Assembly (NCBI GenBank): GCA_003650305.1
Contig: QMOV01000008.1
Coordinates: 1-45,092 of the forward strand
Origin: Bacteroidota bacterium
GTDB taxonomy: Bacteria; Bacteroidota; Bacteroidia; Flavobacteriales; Flavobacteriaceae
DNA length: 45,092 bases
Direction: 5' to 3'
Part shown: positions 24,679 through 33,599 of the stretch, one piece after another
Layout of the letters: every line of letters starts with the position of its first letter
How positions within the stretch are numbered: position 1 is the stretch's first letter
The notes under the pieces: model-generated
Databases searched by the model: none
What the model was told of the DNA's origin: nothing
Seen by the model: the letters and a program-made list of their open reading frames with translations, nothing else
Made by a program: the position numbers and the translations under genes

Positions 24679-25608
24679 TTAAACAAATTTTTGTCGCTCT
24701 AACATATAAGTGGTCAAGATTTTATTAAAACTCTCATTTATATTAGCCTCTACATATTTAATTTTATATTGACCGCATTTCAATTTAATATTATTAAAAT
24801 AAGTATTAACTGCTTTCTCATAGTTCTCTTTAATATTATCGGCATAGAGGTTTATAAACGCTCCTGTTTCAATATCTACAAACCGTTTTGGTTTATTATC
24901 AAAATTAAAATTTAACTCTTTTTCTTTATCATAAACATGAAATAAAATAACATCGTGCTTGTTGTATTTTAAATATCTTAACGCATCAAAAAGTTTAGTG
25001 TCTTCAATTCCTGCCTGAAACATATCTGTAAACACAAAAATCATAGAGCGTCTATGCATCTTTTCGGCAATTTGATGCAAATACTCATAGGTGTTGGTTG
25101 TGACATTCTGTGGTTTTGATATTGTTGTCTTACTCAATTGATCTAACAGCATTCTATGATGGCGTTCACTTCCTTTTTCGGGTGCATAATAATCGTATGT
25201 ATTACTGTAAACACTTAAACCAACTGCATCACGCTGTTTTTTAAAAATATGCATTAAAGATGCTGCTGCCAAAGCAGAAAAACCTATTTTGTTTAACGAA
25301 TTTATAGATAATATATTGACATGAGGATAATGCATAGAGCTGCTATTATCGATTATTAAATGGCATCTTAAATTGGTCTCTTCATCATAGCGTTTTGTAA
25401 AGAGCTTATCGGTTTTGGCAAATAATTTCCAATCTATATGTCTTGTACTTTCGCCTTGATTATAAATTTTGTGTTCAGCAAACTCTGCCGAAAACCCATG
25501 AAACGGACTTTTATGCATTCCTGCAATAAAGCCTTCTACTACTTGTTTTGCAAGTAGTTCCAGATTTTTAAATCCTCCTGTTTTATTGAGTTCTTGTTGT
25601 AAATTCAT
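24679..25608 (-). CDS. DUF58 (vWA-like) domain protein
   Basis: 309 residues, with the DUF58 signature GESTRHIDWKLFAKTDKLF (about 53-71) followed by RCHLIIDNSSSM, a degenerate MIDAS-like motif of a von Willebrand A fold. In Bacteroidota such genes usually accompany a MoxR ATPase and BatA-type proteins and are linked to protein folding or stress. Neither partner is in the window. It starts downstream of the thioredoxin terminator, so probably has its own promoter. Confidence 0.88.
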   Translation of the reverse strand: MNLQQELNKTGGFKNLELLAKQVVEGFIAGMHKSPFHGFSAEFAEHKIYNQGESTRHIDWKLFAKTDKLFTKRYDEETNLRCHLIIDNSSSMHYPHVNILSINSLNKIGFSALAAASLMHIFKKQRDAVGLSVYSNTYDYYAPEKGSERHHRMLLDQLSKTTISKPQNVTTNTYEYLHQIAEKMHRRSMIFVFTDMFQAGIEDTKLFDALRYLKYNKHDVILFHVYDKEKELNFNFDNKPKRFVDIETGAFINLYADNIKENYEKAVNTYFNNIKLKCGQYKIKYVEANINESFNKILTTYMLERQKFV

Positions 25609-25622
25609 AAAGTGTCTAAACT

Positions 25623-25655
25623 AAAAAAGGTTTGACATCCTGCCAAACCTTTTCA
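25623..25655 (-). terminator. Rho-independent terminator of trxA
   Basis: Minus strand AAAAGGTTTG (25653-25644), 9-base loop, CAAACCTTTTTT (25634-25623): a 10-bp stem and T-run, about 20 bases after the thioredoxin stop codon. Confidence 0.8.
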
Positions 25656-25675
25656 CATTTCTTTCACGTTATATA

Positions 25676-25993
25676 TTATAAAAGTGAATCAATAGCTTCT
25701 GCATATACATTTTTAGGTGCTACTCCAACTTGACGACCTACTACTTCTCCATTTTGAAACACCAAAACTGTTGGTATATTTCTCACACCATACTTAGCAG
25801 CAAATTCTTGATTTGCATCTACATCAACTTTACCAACAATAGCTTTGCCTGCATATTCTTCGCTAATTTGTTCTATTACTGGCCCTACCATACGACATGG
25901 ACCGCACCAAGCAGCCCAAAAATCTACCATTACTGGTTTATCACTTTTTAATACTGTTTCTTCAAACGTTGCATCTGTTATTTCTAATGCCAT
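25676..25993 (-). CDS. trxA: Thioredoxin
   Basis: 105 residues, classic cytoplasmic thioredoxin. The redox motif is W29-C30-G-P-C33, followed by the cis-proline loop RNIPTVLVF. It reduces protein disulfides with electrons from thioredoxin reductase. There is no signal peptide, so it is not one of the periplasmic thioredoxin-like proteins. It is flanked by its own terminator and a candidate promoter at 26033-26066. Confidence 0.96.
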   Translation of the reverse strand: MALEITDATFEETVLKSDKPVMVDFWAAWCGPCRMVGPVIEQISEEYAGKAIVGKVDVDANQEFAAKYGVRNIPTVLVFQNGEVVGRQVGVAPKNVYAEAIDSLL

Positions 25994-26032
25994 AATATTT
26001 AATTTAATTGTATTTTATTTCTTATTAATATA

Positions 26033-26066
26033 CAAAATTAGTCAAAAAAAACACTAAAGCTTACAA
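26033..26066 (-). promoter_or_regulatory. Candidate promoter of trxA
   Basis: Minus-strand TAATTTTG (26033-26040) with TTG (26064-26066) 23 bases upstream. The -7 box is exact; spacing is at the long end of the accepted range. Confidence 0.45.
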
Positions 26067-26247
26067 CTAGACAATTTGTTTTGTTTATAACGAGATTGAC
26101 TGTTGTTATCATTGTTGTGAAACGGCATTTTTTTCTGAAATTTTACCCCTTACATATCAAAAACTCAACATGACAAAGTTTCATGAAATAGCAATGGCTT
26201 CATATTTGCTATATTTAATCCGAATTTTAATATTAAAAAATAAATAC

Positions 26248-26943
26248 ATGTACACATATTATATATTGTTAGGAGGAATAGCATTAATAAGCTGGTTAGT
26301 GAGCAACAAATTAAAGAAAAAGTTTAAACATTATTCTAAAATACAATTGCGTAATGGTTTGAGTGGAGCAGAAATTGCAGAAAAGATGTTATTAGACCAT
26401 GGTATTAGAGATGTAAAAGTAGTCTCTACAGCAGGAAGACTAACAGACCATTATAATCCAAAAAACAAAACAGTTAATTTAAGCGAAGCCGTTTATAACC
26501 AGAGAAATGCTGCTGCTGCTGCCGTTGCCGCTCATGAATGTGGACATGCTGTACAACACGCACAAGCATACAGTTGGTTGCAAATGCGATCTACATTAGT
26601 TCCTGTGGTAAGTATTACTTCTGGTATGTCACAATGGATTATTATTGGTGGAATAGTTTTAATGGCCACAAATTTACTTGGAGGAATTGGGTTTTTCGTT
26701 GCTGCTGCTGGACTTGTATTTATGGGATTAGCAACTGTATTTAGTTTTATTACGCTTCCTGTAGAATATGACGCAAGTAATAGAGCTTTAGCTTGGTTAA
26801 AGAACAAGAATATGGTTTCTCAAGAAGAATATAAAGGATCTGAAGATGCTTTAAAATGGGCAGCAAGAACATATTTAGTAGCAGCTATTGGAGCTTTAGC
26901 ATCGCTTGTGTATTGGGCTTTTCAAATATTAGGAAGGGACTAA
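26248..26943 (+). CDS. YugP-type zinc metallopeptidase, integral membrane
   Basis: 231 residues from ATG 26248; an upstream ATG at 26170 adds 26 residues but gives an N-terminus atypical for the family. It has an N-terminal membrane helix (about 3-19), the zinc motif H96-E-C-G-H100 (AAHECGHAVQHA), two central helices (about 120-170) and a C-terminal helix. It belongs to the DUF/Zn_peptidase_2 family (B. subtilis YugP); substrates are not known. It converges with the Lrp gene, with only three bases between their ends. Confidence 0.88.
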   Translation: MYTYYILLGGIALISWLVSNKLKKKFKHYSKIQLRNGLSGAEIAEKMLLDHGIRDVKVVSTAGRLTDHYNPKNKTVNLSEAVYNQRNAAAAAVAAHECGHAVQHAQAYSWLQMRSTLVPVVSITSGMSQWIIIGGIVLMATNLLGGIGFFVAAAGLVFMGLATVFSFITLPVEYDASNRALAWLKNKNMVSQEEYKGSEDALKWAARTYLVAAIGALASLVYWAFQILGRD

Positions 26944-26946
26944 TTT

Positions 26947-27417
26947 TTATATTTTAATCTGCCTACCTATTTGCTGCTCTAAAGAAATAAATGTTTCGGT
27001 TCTCGAAACACCTTTAATAGATTGTATTTCTTTATTTAATAGATTCATTAAATGCTCATTATCTTTACACAGTACTTTTATTAAGATACTCCAATTTCCT
27101 GTAGTATAATGACATTCTAAAACTTCTGGAATTTTTTTAAGCTGTTTAACTGCCTGCGGATTGCTTACAGCTTTTTCTAAAAAAATCCCAATAAATGCCA
27201 TAGTAGTATAGCCCAATACTTTTGGATTAATAATAAATTTTGAACCAGAAATCAATTCGGAATTTTCGAGTTTACGTAAACGTTGATGAATGGCTGCTCC
27301 CGAAATACCAACCTGACGTGCAATTTCAAGTATTGGAGTTCTAGCGTCTTTCATCAATGAGCGAAGTATCATTTTATCGATACCATCTATTAAAATGCTT
27401 TGATTTATAACTTTCAT
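26947..27417 (-). CDS. Lrp/AsnC-family transcriptional regulator
   Basis: 156 residues. The N-terminal helix-turn-helix (IDGIDKMILRSLMKDARTPI, ARQVGISGAAIHQRL) is followed by a RAM ligand-binding domain (TMAFIGIFLEK, LECHYTTGNWSILIKV). Such proteins form octamers and usually sense amino acids. A -7 box TATATTTG lies at 27445-27452, with a 28-bp palindrome just upstream, so autoregulation is likely. The saccharopine-dehydrogenase-like gene directly upstream makes lysine-related sensing possible, but only by inference. Confidence 0.9.
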   Translation of the reverse strand: MKVINQSILIDGIDKMILRSLMKDARTPILEIARQVGISGAAIHQRLRKLENSELISGSKFIINPKVLGYTTMAFIGIFLEKAVSNPQAVKQLKKIPEVLECHYTTGNWSILIKVLCKDNEHLMNLLNKEIQSIKGVSRTETFISLEQQIGRQIKI

Positions 27418-27474
27418 CCTTTATTGAAATTATAAATTAAAACACAAATATACAAAAATGGTTTTAAAGTGTAG

Positions 27475-27502
27475 TTTAATGATTCAATATTGAATCATTA
27501 AA
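27475..27502 (-). promoter_or_regulatory. Perfect 28-bp palindrome upstream of the Lrp gene (probable operator)
   Basis: The half-site tttaatgattcaat is followed by its exact reverse complement. It ends 22 bases upstream of the -7 box TATATTTG (27445-27452) and so abuts the -33 position, where a bound regulator would block or bend the promoter. Not followed by a T-run, so unlikely to be a terminator. Confidence 0.6.
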
Positions 27503-27543
27503 GAGAAATACTTGCATTTTATTAAGCATTCATCAATAAAGTA

Positions 27544-28908
27544 CTAGTTATTAAATACATTATAACCTAAATAAGGTACTTTTTTTTCTACAAAAGAAAT
27601 ATCATATTCTCCTAACTCTTTTAAAATAGGTTCATAAACTTCTTTTGTAATTGGAATTTGCACACCAGACGTTTTAATTTTTCCGTTCAAAATAGTAAGT
27701 GTAGCCATTGCAACTGGCAATCCAACAGTTTTTGCCATAGCCGTGTAAGTTTGATTTTCTCCAATAGTCACCATTGTAGCATCAATTTGATGTGTTTTAC
27801 CATTTAGTTCATACCCAAACTTATGATACATTACAATCATATCCTTATCCTCATGCTTTAGTGTCCATGTATCCATTAATATTTTTCTCAAGATCTGAGC
27901 TGGAGTTGCTTTTTTAAGTGCTACTTTTTTTGTTGAACTGAAAATATCTAGTTCTTCAAGTTTAGCCCAAACAATGTCGTCCTGATCTATTTTTAAACAA
28001 TGTCTCAATTTTAGTTCAACTGTATCTGTTGGATTATAAGGTAAAAAAGCATTTACAAAATCTCGATAACTCATATTTTCGCTATCATCTATTGTATAAC
28101 TGTCGTCAGTCATTCCTAGTTGTACAAACATGTTCCATGCGCGGCTAAATCCAACGCGACGCATAGTGCCACGATATAAAGTTTTTGTTTTATCAAGACC
28201 ATAAGCCCACTGGTATTTTAAAGAATCTCGATTAGCATAAGCTTCAAAACGACCATAACCTTCAATTTCAAAAAATTCGGTTCGTCTAAATAATCGATTA
28301 TAAGGGATATACTTGTATTTTCCTTCGTGCAAGAATTTTGCTGCTCCACCTTGTCCAGCAACAACAACATTTCTAGGATTCCAAGTAAACTTGTAATTCC
28401 AAAGATTATTATCGCTTTCTGGTGCAACCAAACCTCCTGTAAACGATTCAAACAAAATAATTTTTCCGCCTTTATCACGAATCCTATCAATAACTTGCAT
28501 CGCACTCATGTGGTCTATTCCAGGATCGACTCCAATTTCGTTCATAAAAATGAGTCCATTTGCTTTTACATCGTTGTCTAAAGCTTTCATTTCAGGGCTT
28601 ACATACGATGCCGTAACCATACTCTTTTTATAAGTAATACAATCTTTAGCAACTTCAATATGAAAACGAGCAGGAAGCATAGATACTACAATATCTGCTT
28701 CTTTTATCGCATTAGATCTTGATTGTTGGTCAAAAACATCAAGTACGATTGCTTGTGCATTTTTATGATTTCCTATTAGTTGTTTTGCGTTTTCTATATT
28801 AATGTCACCAATGGTAAGGTGTAATTTTTCAAATTCTGCTTTGTCTAAAAAATATTTTATGAGATAGGATGAAGATTTCCCAGAACCAATAACCAAAATC
28901 TTTCGCAT
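27544..28908 (-). CDS. Saccharopine dehydrogenase family protein
   Basis: 454 residues. An N-terminal Rossmann nucleotide-binding motif (ILVIGSGKSSSYLIKYFL) is followed by DIVVSMLPARFHIEVAKDCI and NEIGVDPGIDHMSAMQVID, matching saccharopine reductase/dehydrogenase (Lys9/LYS1-like). The enzyme interconverts saccharopine with glutamate plus 2-aminoadipate semialdehyde, or with lysine, depending on subtype. In Flavobacteriaceae it is probably part of lysine breakdown. It is divergent from the DUF423 gene, with 79 bases between. Confidence 0.88.
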   Translation of the reverse strand: MRKILVIGSGKSSSYLIKYFLDKAEFEKLHLTIGDINIENAKQLIGNHKNAQAIVLDVFDQQSRSNAIKEADIVVSMLPARFHIEVAKDCITYKKSMVTASYVSPEMKALDNDVKANGLIFMNEIGVDPGIDHMSAMQVIDRIRDKGGKIILFESFTGGLVAPESDNNLWNYKFTWNPRNVVVAGQGGAAKFLHEGKYKYIPYNRLFRRTEFFEIEGYGRFEAYANRDSLKYQWAYGLDKTKTLYRGTMRRVGFSRAWNMFVQLGMTDDSYTIDDSENMSYRDFVNAFLPYNPTDTVELKLRHCLKIDQDDIVWAKLEELDIFSSTKKVALKKATPAQILRKILMDTWTLKHEDKDMIVMYHKFGYELNGKTHQIDATMVTIGENQTYTAMAKTVGLPVAMATLTILNGKIKTSGVQIPITKEVYEPILKELGEYDISFVEKKVPYLGYNVFNN

Positions 28909-28987
28909 ATTGAGATTTGTTAAGTAATTTTGTTATCACGAATGTACTAAAATGATACTGTTATAAAAACTGAAAATATAAATTTAT

Positions 28988-29377
28988 ATGAACAAATCTA
29001 TATTGATTACTGCTGCTCTTTTTGGTTTATTAAGTATTGTTTTTGGAGCTTTTGGAGCACATGGTTTAAAGGCATTAATACCTTATGAAGCACTACAAAC
29101 TTTTGAAACTGGCGTACGCTATCAAATGTACCATGCCTTAATGCTTTTATTCGTTGGCAGTACAACATTAATTAAACAAAAAACAAAAAAGATATTGCTC
29201 TATTTAACCATTTTTGGCGTGTTACTTTTTTCAGGTTCTATCTATTGTTTAGCTACAAATAACCTTACAAGTTTCGATTTTAAAACCATAGGTTTTATAA
29301 CACCAGTTGGAGGGTTATTACTCATAACTTCTTGGGGATTTTTGTTGATAAATTTTATTAAAATGAAAATCAAATAA
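28988..29377 (+). CDS. DUF423 small membrane protein
   Basis: 129 residues, four membrane helices. The family signature is SIVFGAFGAHGLKALI (about 17-32). The E. coli homologue is YgdD; the function is unknown. It is followed by PEP carboxykinase in the same direction but separated by a promoter-like sequence. Confidence 0.9.
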   Translation: MNKSILITAALFGLLSIVFGAFGAHGLKALIPYEALQTFETGVRYQMYHALMLLFVGSTTLIKQKTKKILLYLTIFGVLLFSGSIYCLATNNLTSFDFKTIGFITPVGGLLLITSWGFLLINFIKMKIK

Positions 29378-29412
29378 TCGCATTTTTAAATGTTACCTAT
29401 TAAAATAATGTT

Positions 29413-29420
29413 TAATTTTG
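29413..29420 (+). promoter_or_regulatory. -7 element of the pckA promoter
   Basis: TAATTTTG exactly matches TAnnTTTG and lies 24 bases before the pckA start codon. The expected -33 position has only TGT, so the promoter is likely moderate or activator-dependent. Confidence 0.45.
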
Positions 29421-29444
29421 TACTATAATTCAACTTGAATAATT

Positions 29445-31061
29445 ATGTTAGATTATACCCAAACTACGAAATCGATTTCGTTAGAAAAGTATGGTATTAA
29501 AAATGCTAAAGTAAATTATCAATTATCTCCACAACAACTTCATGACATAACGATAGCAAAAGGGCAAGGTGCTGAAGCTTCTTCTGGTGCATTAGCTGTA
29601 AATACAGGCGAATTTACTGGACGCTCACCAATGGATCGTTTTATTGTAAAAGATAACATTACTAAAGACAAGGTTTGGTGGAGCAAAATTAATATTCCGT
29701 TTGAAAGTGATGCGTTTCAAAAGTTGTATATAAAAGTAGTTGATTATTTATCTGATAAGGAACTTTTTGTTCGTGATTGCTATGTTTGTGCCGATCATAA
29801 TTACAAAACAAATATTCGTGTAATAAACGAGTATCCTTGGAGCAACTTATTTGCATATAATATGTTTTTACGTCCTACTGAAAAAGAGCTAGAAGGCTTT
29901 AGTCCAGAATGGACTGTGGTTAATGCTCCAGGTTTTATGGCGAATCCTGAACTAGACGGAACTCGACAACACAACTTTGCTATTTTAGATTTTACAAGAA
30001 AAATTGCCTTAATTGGAGGTACTGGTTATACAGGAGAAATTAAAAAGGGTGTATTTTCTGCTTTAAATTTTATGTTACCTGTGTTTAACAATACTTTACC
30101 TATGCACTGTAGTGCCAATGTTGGCGAAGATGAAGATACAGCCATATTTTTTGGTTTATCTGGAACTGGTAAAACAACGCTTTCGGCAGATCCAGAGCGC
30201 AAATTAATTGGTGATGACGAACATGGTTGGACAAACGAAAACTCAGTATTTAACTTTGAAGGAGGTTGTTATGCCAAAGTAATTGATCTTTCTGAAGAAA
30301 AGGAACCAGACATTTATAAAGCCATTAAAAGAGGTGCAATCCTTGAAAATGTCATTATGGACGAAAATGGTGTGGTTGATTTTGAAGATATATCCATAAC
30401 ACAAAACACTAGAGTTAGTTACCCTATTTATCATATCGATAATATACAAGAACCGTCAATAGGCAAAAACCCTAAAAACATCTTTTTTTTAACAGCAGAT
30501 GCTTTTGGTGTATTACCTCCAATTTCTAAATTAACAGCTAATCAGGCTGCTTATCATTTTATTTCTGGATATACAGCTAAAGTTGCAGGTACTGAAGCTG
30601 GTGTTATAGAGCCTCAACCTTCATTCTCTGCATGTTTTGGAGCTCCTTTTATGCCTCTGCATCCAACAAAATACGCAGAAATGTTAAGTAAAAAAATGAA
30701 GGAATCTGGAGTAAGTGTATGGTTAATAAACACAGGCTGGACTGGAGGATCTTATGGTGTTGGCACTAGAATGAAGCTTAAGTACACTCGTGCAATGATA
30801 AATGCAGTATTAAGAGGAGATTTAGGATTATATTCTTATGAAAATTACCATATGCATTCTGTGTTTGGAGTAGCACAACCTAGATCTTGTCCTGGTGTAC
30901 CAACATCTGTTTTAAGCCCAAGAACTACTTGGAATGATGACGAAGCATATTATAAAACAGCCTTTAAATTATCTAATGCGTTTCGAGAAAATTTTAAAAA
31001 ATTTGAATCTTACGCTAGTGAGGAAATTAAACGAGGTGGACCTCAACGATATGGTTTCTAA
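29445..31061 (+). CDS. pckA: Phosphoenolpyruvate carboxykinase (ATP)
   Basis: 538 residues, full length. The substrate region is NTGEFTGRSPMDRFIV, the P-loop (kinase-1a) is GLSGTGKTTLS, the kinase-2 metal site is LIGDDEHGW, and PEPCK-specific INTGWTGGSYG is near the C-terminus. It decarboxylates and phosphorylates oxaloacetate to PEP with ATP, the entry to gluconeogenesis. It ends at a strong bidirectional terminator shared with hemD. It is functionally connected with ppsR in this window. Confidence 0.97.
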   Translation: MLDYTQTTKSISLEKYGIKNAKVNYQLSPQQLHDITIAKGQGAEASSGALAVNTGEFTGRSPMDRFIVKDNITKDKVWWSKINIPFESDAFQKLYIKVVDYLSDKELFVRDCYVCADHNYKTNIRVINEYPWSNLFAYNMFLRPTEKELEGFSPEWTVVNAPGFMANPELDGTRQHNFAILDFTRKIALIGGTGYTGEIKKGVFSALNFMLPVFNNTLPMHCSANVGEDEDTAIFFGLSGTGKTTLSADPERKLIGDDEHGWTNENSVFNFEGGCYAKVIDLSEEKEPDIYKAIKRGAILENVIMDENGVVDFEDISITQNTRVSYPIYHIDNIQEPSIGKNPKNIFFLTADAFGVLPPISKLTANQAAYHFISGYTAKVAGTEAGVIEPQPSFSACFGAPFMPLHPTKYAEMLSKKMKESGVSVWLINTGWTGGSYGVGTRMKLKYTRAMINAVLRGDLGLYSYENYHMHSVFGVAQPRSCPGVPTSVLSPRTTWNDDEAYYKTAFKLSNAFRENFKKFESYASEEIKRGGPQRYGF

Positions 31062-31063
31062 AT

Positions 31064-31100
31064 AAAAAAGTGCGATTTAATAATTAAATCGCACTTTTTT
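31064..31100. terminator. Bidirectional rho-independent terminator between pckA and hemD
   Basis: Perfect 17-bp inverted repeat AAAAAAGTGCGATTTAA (31064-31080) and its complement (31084-31100) with a three-base loop. A-run and T-run flanks make it work on both strands. Confidence 0.92.
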
Positions 31101-31117
31101 ATACACTTACTACTAAT

Positions 31118-31870
31118 CTATTTTTTTCTTGTATTTGCTTTTTCAATGTACTTTTCTAAAGCCATTGTCATAGATGGTGTTTCAGGAGTTGGTGCAGCAA
31201 TATCTACTCTTAAACTTCTGCTTTCAACAGCTTTTATTGTAGTATCACCAAAAACAGCTATACGAGTTTCGTTTTGCTTAAAATCTGGAAAATTATGAAA
31301 TAATGAATCGATACCTGAAGGACTAAAAAACACCAAAATATCGTAGTAAACATTTGCCAAATCGGACAAATCGCTAATTACGGTTTTATAAAATGTTGCT
31401 CGCTTCCAATTAACACCAAGGCCATCTAAAATATTAGGGACTTCTGGTTTAAGTTTATCTGTACTTGGCAGTAAAAAAGCTTCGTCTTTATATTTTTTTA
31501 TTAATGGTGTAATTTCGCTAAACGTACGTTTACCAACATAAATTTTACGTTTTCGGTACACCACATATTTTTGCAAGTAAAATGCTACAGCTTCAGATTG
31601 GCAGAAATACTTCATAGTATCTGGAACTTTAAAACGCATTTCTTCTGCGACTCTAAAAAAGTGATCTACAGCATTTCTACTCGTAAGTATTATTGCTGTA
31701 TAATTATTTAAATCTACTTTTTGTAGTCTAATTTCTTTAGAAGCCATACCCTCAACATGTATAAAAGGTCTAAAATCAATTTTTACTTTTTGTTTTTGTT
31801 GAAGATCAAAATAAGGAGAATTTTCTACTTTAGGTTCAGGTTGAGAAACCAAAATTGTTTTCACTTTCAT
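31118..31870 (-). CDS. hemD: Uroporphyrinogen-III synthase
   Basis: 250 residues. The family is weakly conserved, but VKTILVSQPEPKVENSPYFDL at the start, LTSRNAVDHFF (about 80-90) and the late FFSPSGIDSLF motif (about 184-194) are typical. It closes hydroxymethylbilane to uroporphyrinogen III in haem/sirohaem synthesis. Bacteroidota often place it next to a DUF4271 gene, as here. Confidence 0.88.
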   Translation of the reverse strand: MKVKTILVSQPEPKVENSPYFDLQQKQKVKIDFRPFIHVEGMASKEIRLQKVDLNNYTAIILTSRNAVDHFFRVAEEMRFKVPDTMKYFCQSEAVAFYLQKYVVYRKRKIYVGKRTFSEITPLIKKYKDEAFLLPSTDKLKPEVPNILDGLGVNWKRATFYKTVISDLSDLANVYYDILVFFSPSGIDSLFHNFPDFKQNETRIAVFGDTTIKAVESRSLRVDIAAPTPETPSMTMALEKYIEKANTRKK

Positions 31871-31897
31871 ATGCTATCTTTCTGTTTTTTAAATCAG

Positions 31898-31993
31898 TCA
31901 TATGTAACATCCAAAACAGTAATTCCCATAAAGAGAATAATCATTCTGTGAAGATGTTTCATAACTCGGTTTGTTATTTCCTCTGGTTAACAT
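31898..31993 (-). CDS. Possible 31-residue small protein coupled to the DUF4271 gene
   Basis: An ATG overlaps the DUF4271 stop codon by one base (TAATG), the same arrangement as the coupled gene pair at 5018. The frame runs 31 codons to TGA at 31898, encoding MLTRGNNKPSYETSSQND... ending YCFGCYI with a CxxC pair. It lies between DUF4271 and hemD. No family is recognised. It could be a chance frame; the overlap is the main argument for it. Confidence 0.28.
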   Translation of the reverse strand: MLTRGNNKPSYETSSQNDYSLYGNYCFGCYI

Positions 31994-32634
31994 TAGTTCA
32001 AAATCTTATATAAAATTATATAAGGTGCGATTTCGAGAGCGCAAAGATACAAAATAAAATAAAATAAGTTATTAAAAACTAACTTTTGATGCGTTTTAAA
32101 AGAAGATACAAACCCAACTAAATTTATAATTAGGAATAAACCTATTATAAGATAAATTATAGTTTTAGTAGGTTGTACTGCGAAAATTAAAAGAATATTA
32201 ATAGGTAAAAGAACTAATCCAATATAATTTTTATAATTTGTTTTTTGAAAAATATACGAGTCGATTAAAGAATCTATTTCAAAAAGACTACCAATTAAGC
32301 GTTCTAATAATACTTTAATTAAAATTATTGCGCCAATCCCTATAAGAAGTTTAAAAAAAAAGATTAATTCGAAAGCAAGAGAATCAAAAAACGTATTATA
32401 TAAAATAAAAAAGAAAAGAGCTAAAGATATAATTAAGTTTAAAAATAATAATCCATCAAACTGGTCAATAAATTTTTGATCTCTAGAGTAGATTTTCAAA
32501 TATTTAGAGTTTCCTATAACCCATAAAAAATCATTAAATCTATTAGAAAAAGCAGCCTTTGCAAAAGCCAAAATACTAATACATAAAACAATTAAAATTG
32601 TAATCCACTCGTTAGATATTATTTCGCGTAACAT
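31993..32634 (-). CDS. DUF4271 integral membrane protein
   Basis: 213 residues with six or seven membrane helices and a charged loop near 30-55 (FSNRFNDFLWVIGNSKYLKIYSRD) typical of DUF4271. The family is restricted to Bacteroidota and usually sits beside hemD. No function is established. It is transcribed divergently from the mannosyltransferase gene. Confidence 0.85.
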   Translation of the reverse strand: MLREIISNEWITILIVLCISILAFAKAAFSNRFNDFLWVIGNSKYLKIYSRDQKFIDQFDGLLFLNLIISLALFFFILYNTFFDSLAFELIFFFKLLIGIGAIILIKVLLERLIGSLFEIDSLIDSYIFQKTNYKNYIGLVLLPINILLIFAVQPTKTIIYLIIGLFLIINLVGFVSSFKTHQKLVFNNLFYFILYLCALEIAPYIILYKILN

Positions 32635-32872
32635 GTTCGCTAAATTATGAAGAATATTTCTATAAAATTAATCCTGTAAATAACTTATATCAACTTAAGT
32701 TAGTAATGACGTGAAACTATATTGAATTATTTTTTGCAAGATTGAAGAAAAAATATTTTAGCATAGCTTTTGCTACAGTAAAATATTTTGTGAAGATATT
32801 GTGAAAAATAAACGATATAACACAACATTATAAAGTTAATTTGGTGTTATTTTTGCTAAAATTATTTTTTTA
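32635..32872. other. Divergent intergenic region with an A/T inverted repeat
   Basis: Between DUF4271 and the polyprenol-phosphate mannose synthase. An inverted repeat AATATTTTA/TAAAATATT around 32753-32788 surrounds an AGCA/TGCT inner pair. TATTTTTG at about 32849-32856 is a candidate -7 box for the rightward gene. Confidence 0.4.
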
Positions 32873-33598
32873 ATGCAAGACGCCATTGTCATTATACCAA
32901 CCTTCAACGAAATTGAAAACATTGAAGATATTATTAGAGCTGTATTTAATTTAGAAAAAGCTTTTGATATTCTTGTGGTTGACGATAATTCTCCAGACTT
33001 AACTTCGCTTAAAGTAAAAGAACTTCAAGAGGAATTTAAAGACAGGTTATTTCTTGAAACGCGACATGAAAAATCCGGACTTGGCACAGCCTATATTCAT
33101 GGATTTTATTGGTGTTTAGATCGCAATTATGATTATATTTTTGAGATGGATGCCGATTTTTCACATAACCCTAAAGATCTTATAGATTTATATAATGTTT
33201 GCCACATTGATGGTGCAGACGTATCAATAGGTTCCAGATATATAAAAGGTGTTAATGTGGTTAATTGGCCAATGGGAAGAGTAATATTATCCTATCTGGC
33301 TTCAGTTTATGTTCGTGTTATCACAGGAATGAAAATTAAAGATACAACTGCTGGATTTGTTTGTTATAAACGAGAAGTTTTAGAAAACTTAAATCTTAAA
33401 AAAATTAAGTTTATAGGTTATGCTTTCCAGATTGAAATGAAATTTAAAGCGCATTTAAAACACTATAAAATTATTGAAGTGCCAGTAGTTTTTACTGATA
33501 GAACAAAAGGAGAATCAAAATTAAGTTCTAACATAATTTCTGAAGCCATATTTGGAGTAATAACAATGAAGTTTAAAAGTTTATTTGGAAGAGCTTAA
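32873..33598 (+). CDS. Polyprenol monophosphomannose synthase (DPM1-like GT2)
   Basis: 241 residues with no membrane helices, as in the soluble catalytic form. Motifs: VIIPTFNEIENI, VVDDNSPD, the DxD metal site in EMDADFSHNP, and GSRYIKGVNVVNWP. It transfers mannose (or a related sugar) from GDP-mannose to a polyprenyl phosphate. It is one base from the dihydroorotase start, so cotranscribed with pyrC and the DUF4296 lipoprotein gene, a grouping frequent in Flavobacteriaceae. Confidence 0.88.
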   Translation: MQDAIVIIPTFNEIENIEDIIRAVFNLEKAFDILVVDDNSPDLTSLKVKELQEEFKDRLFLETRHEKSGLGTAYIHGFYWCLDRNYDYIFEMDADFSHNPKDLIDLYNVCHIDGADVSIGSRYIKGVNVVNWPMGRVILSYLASVYVRVITGMKIKDTTAGFVCYKREVLENLNLKKIKFIGYAFQIEMKFKAHLKHYKIIEVPVVFTDRTKGESKLSSNIISEAIFGVITMKFKSLFGRA

Positions 33599-33599
33599 A

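Noticed and set aside
26170-26247. Upstream ATG start of the YugP-type protease
   Set aside because: The extra 26 residues are unlike the family N-terminus, and the ATG at 26248 leads directly into the expected first membrane helix.
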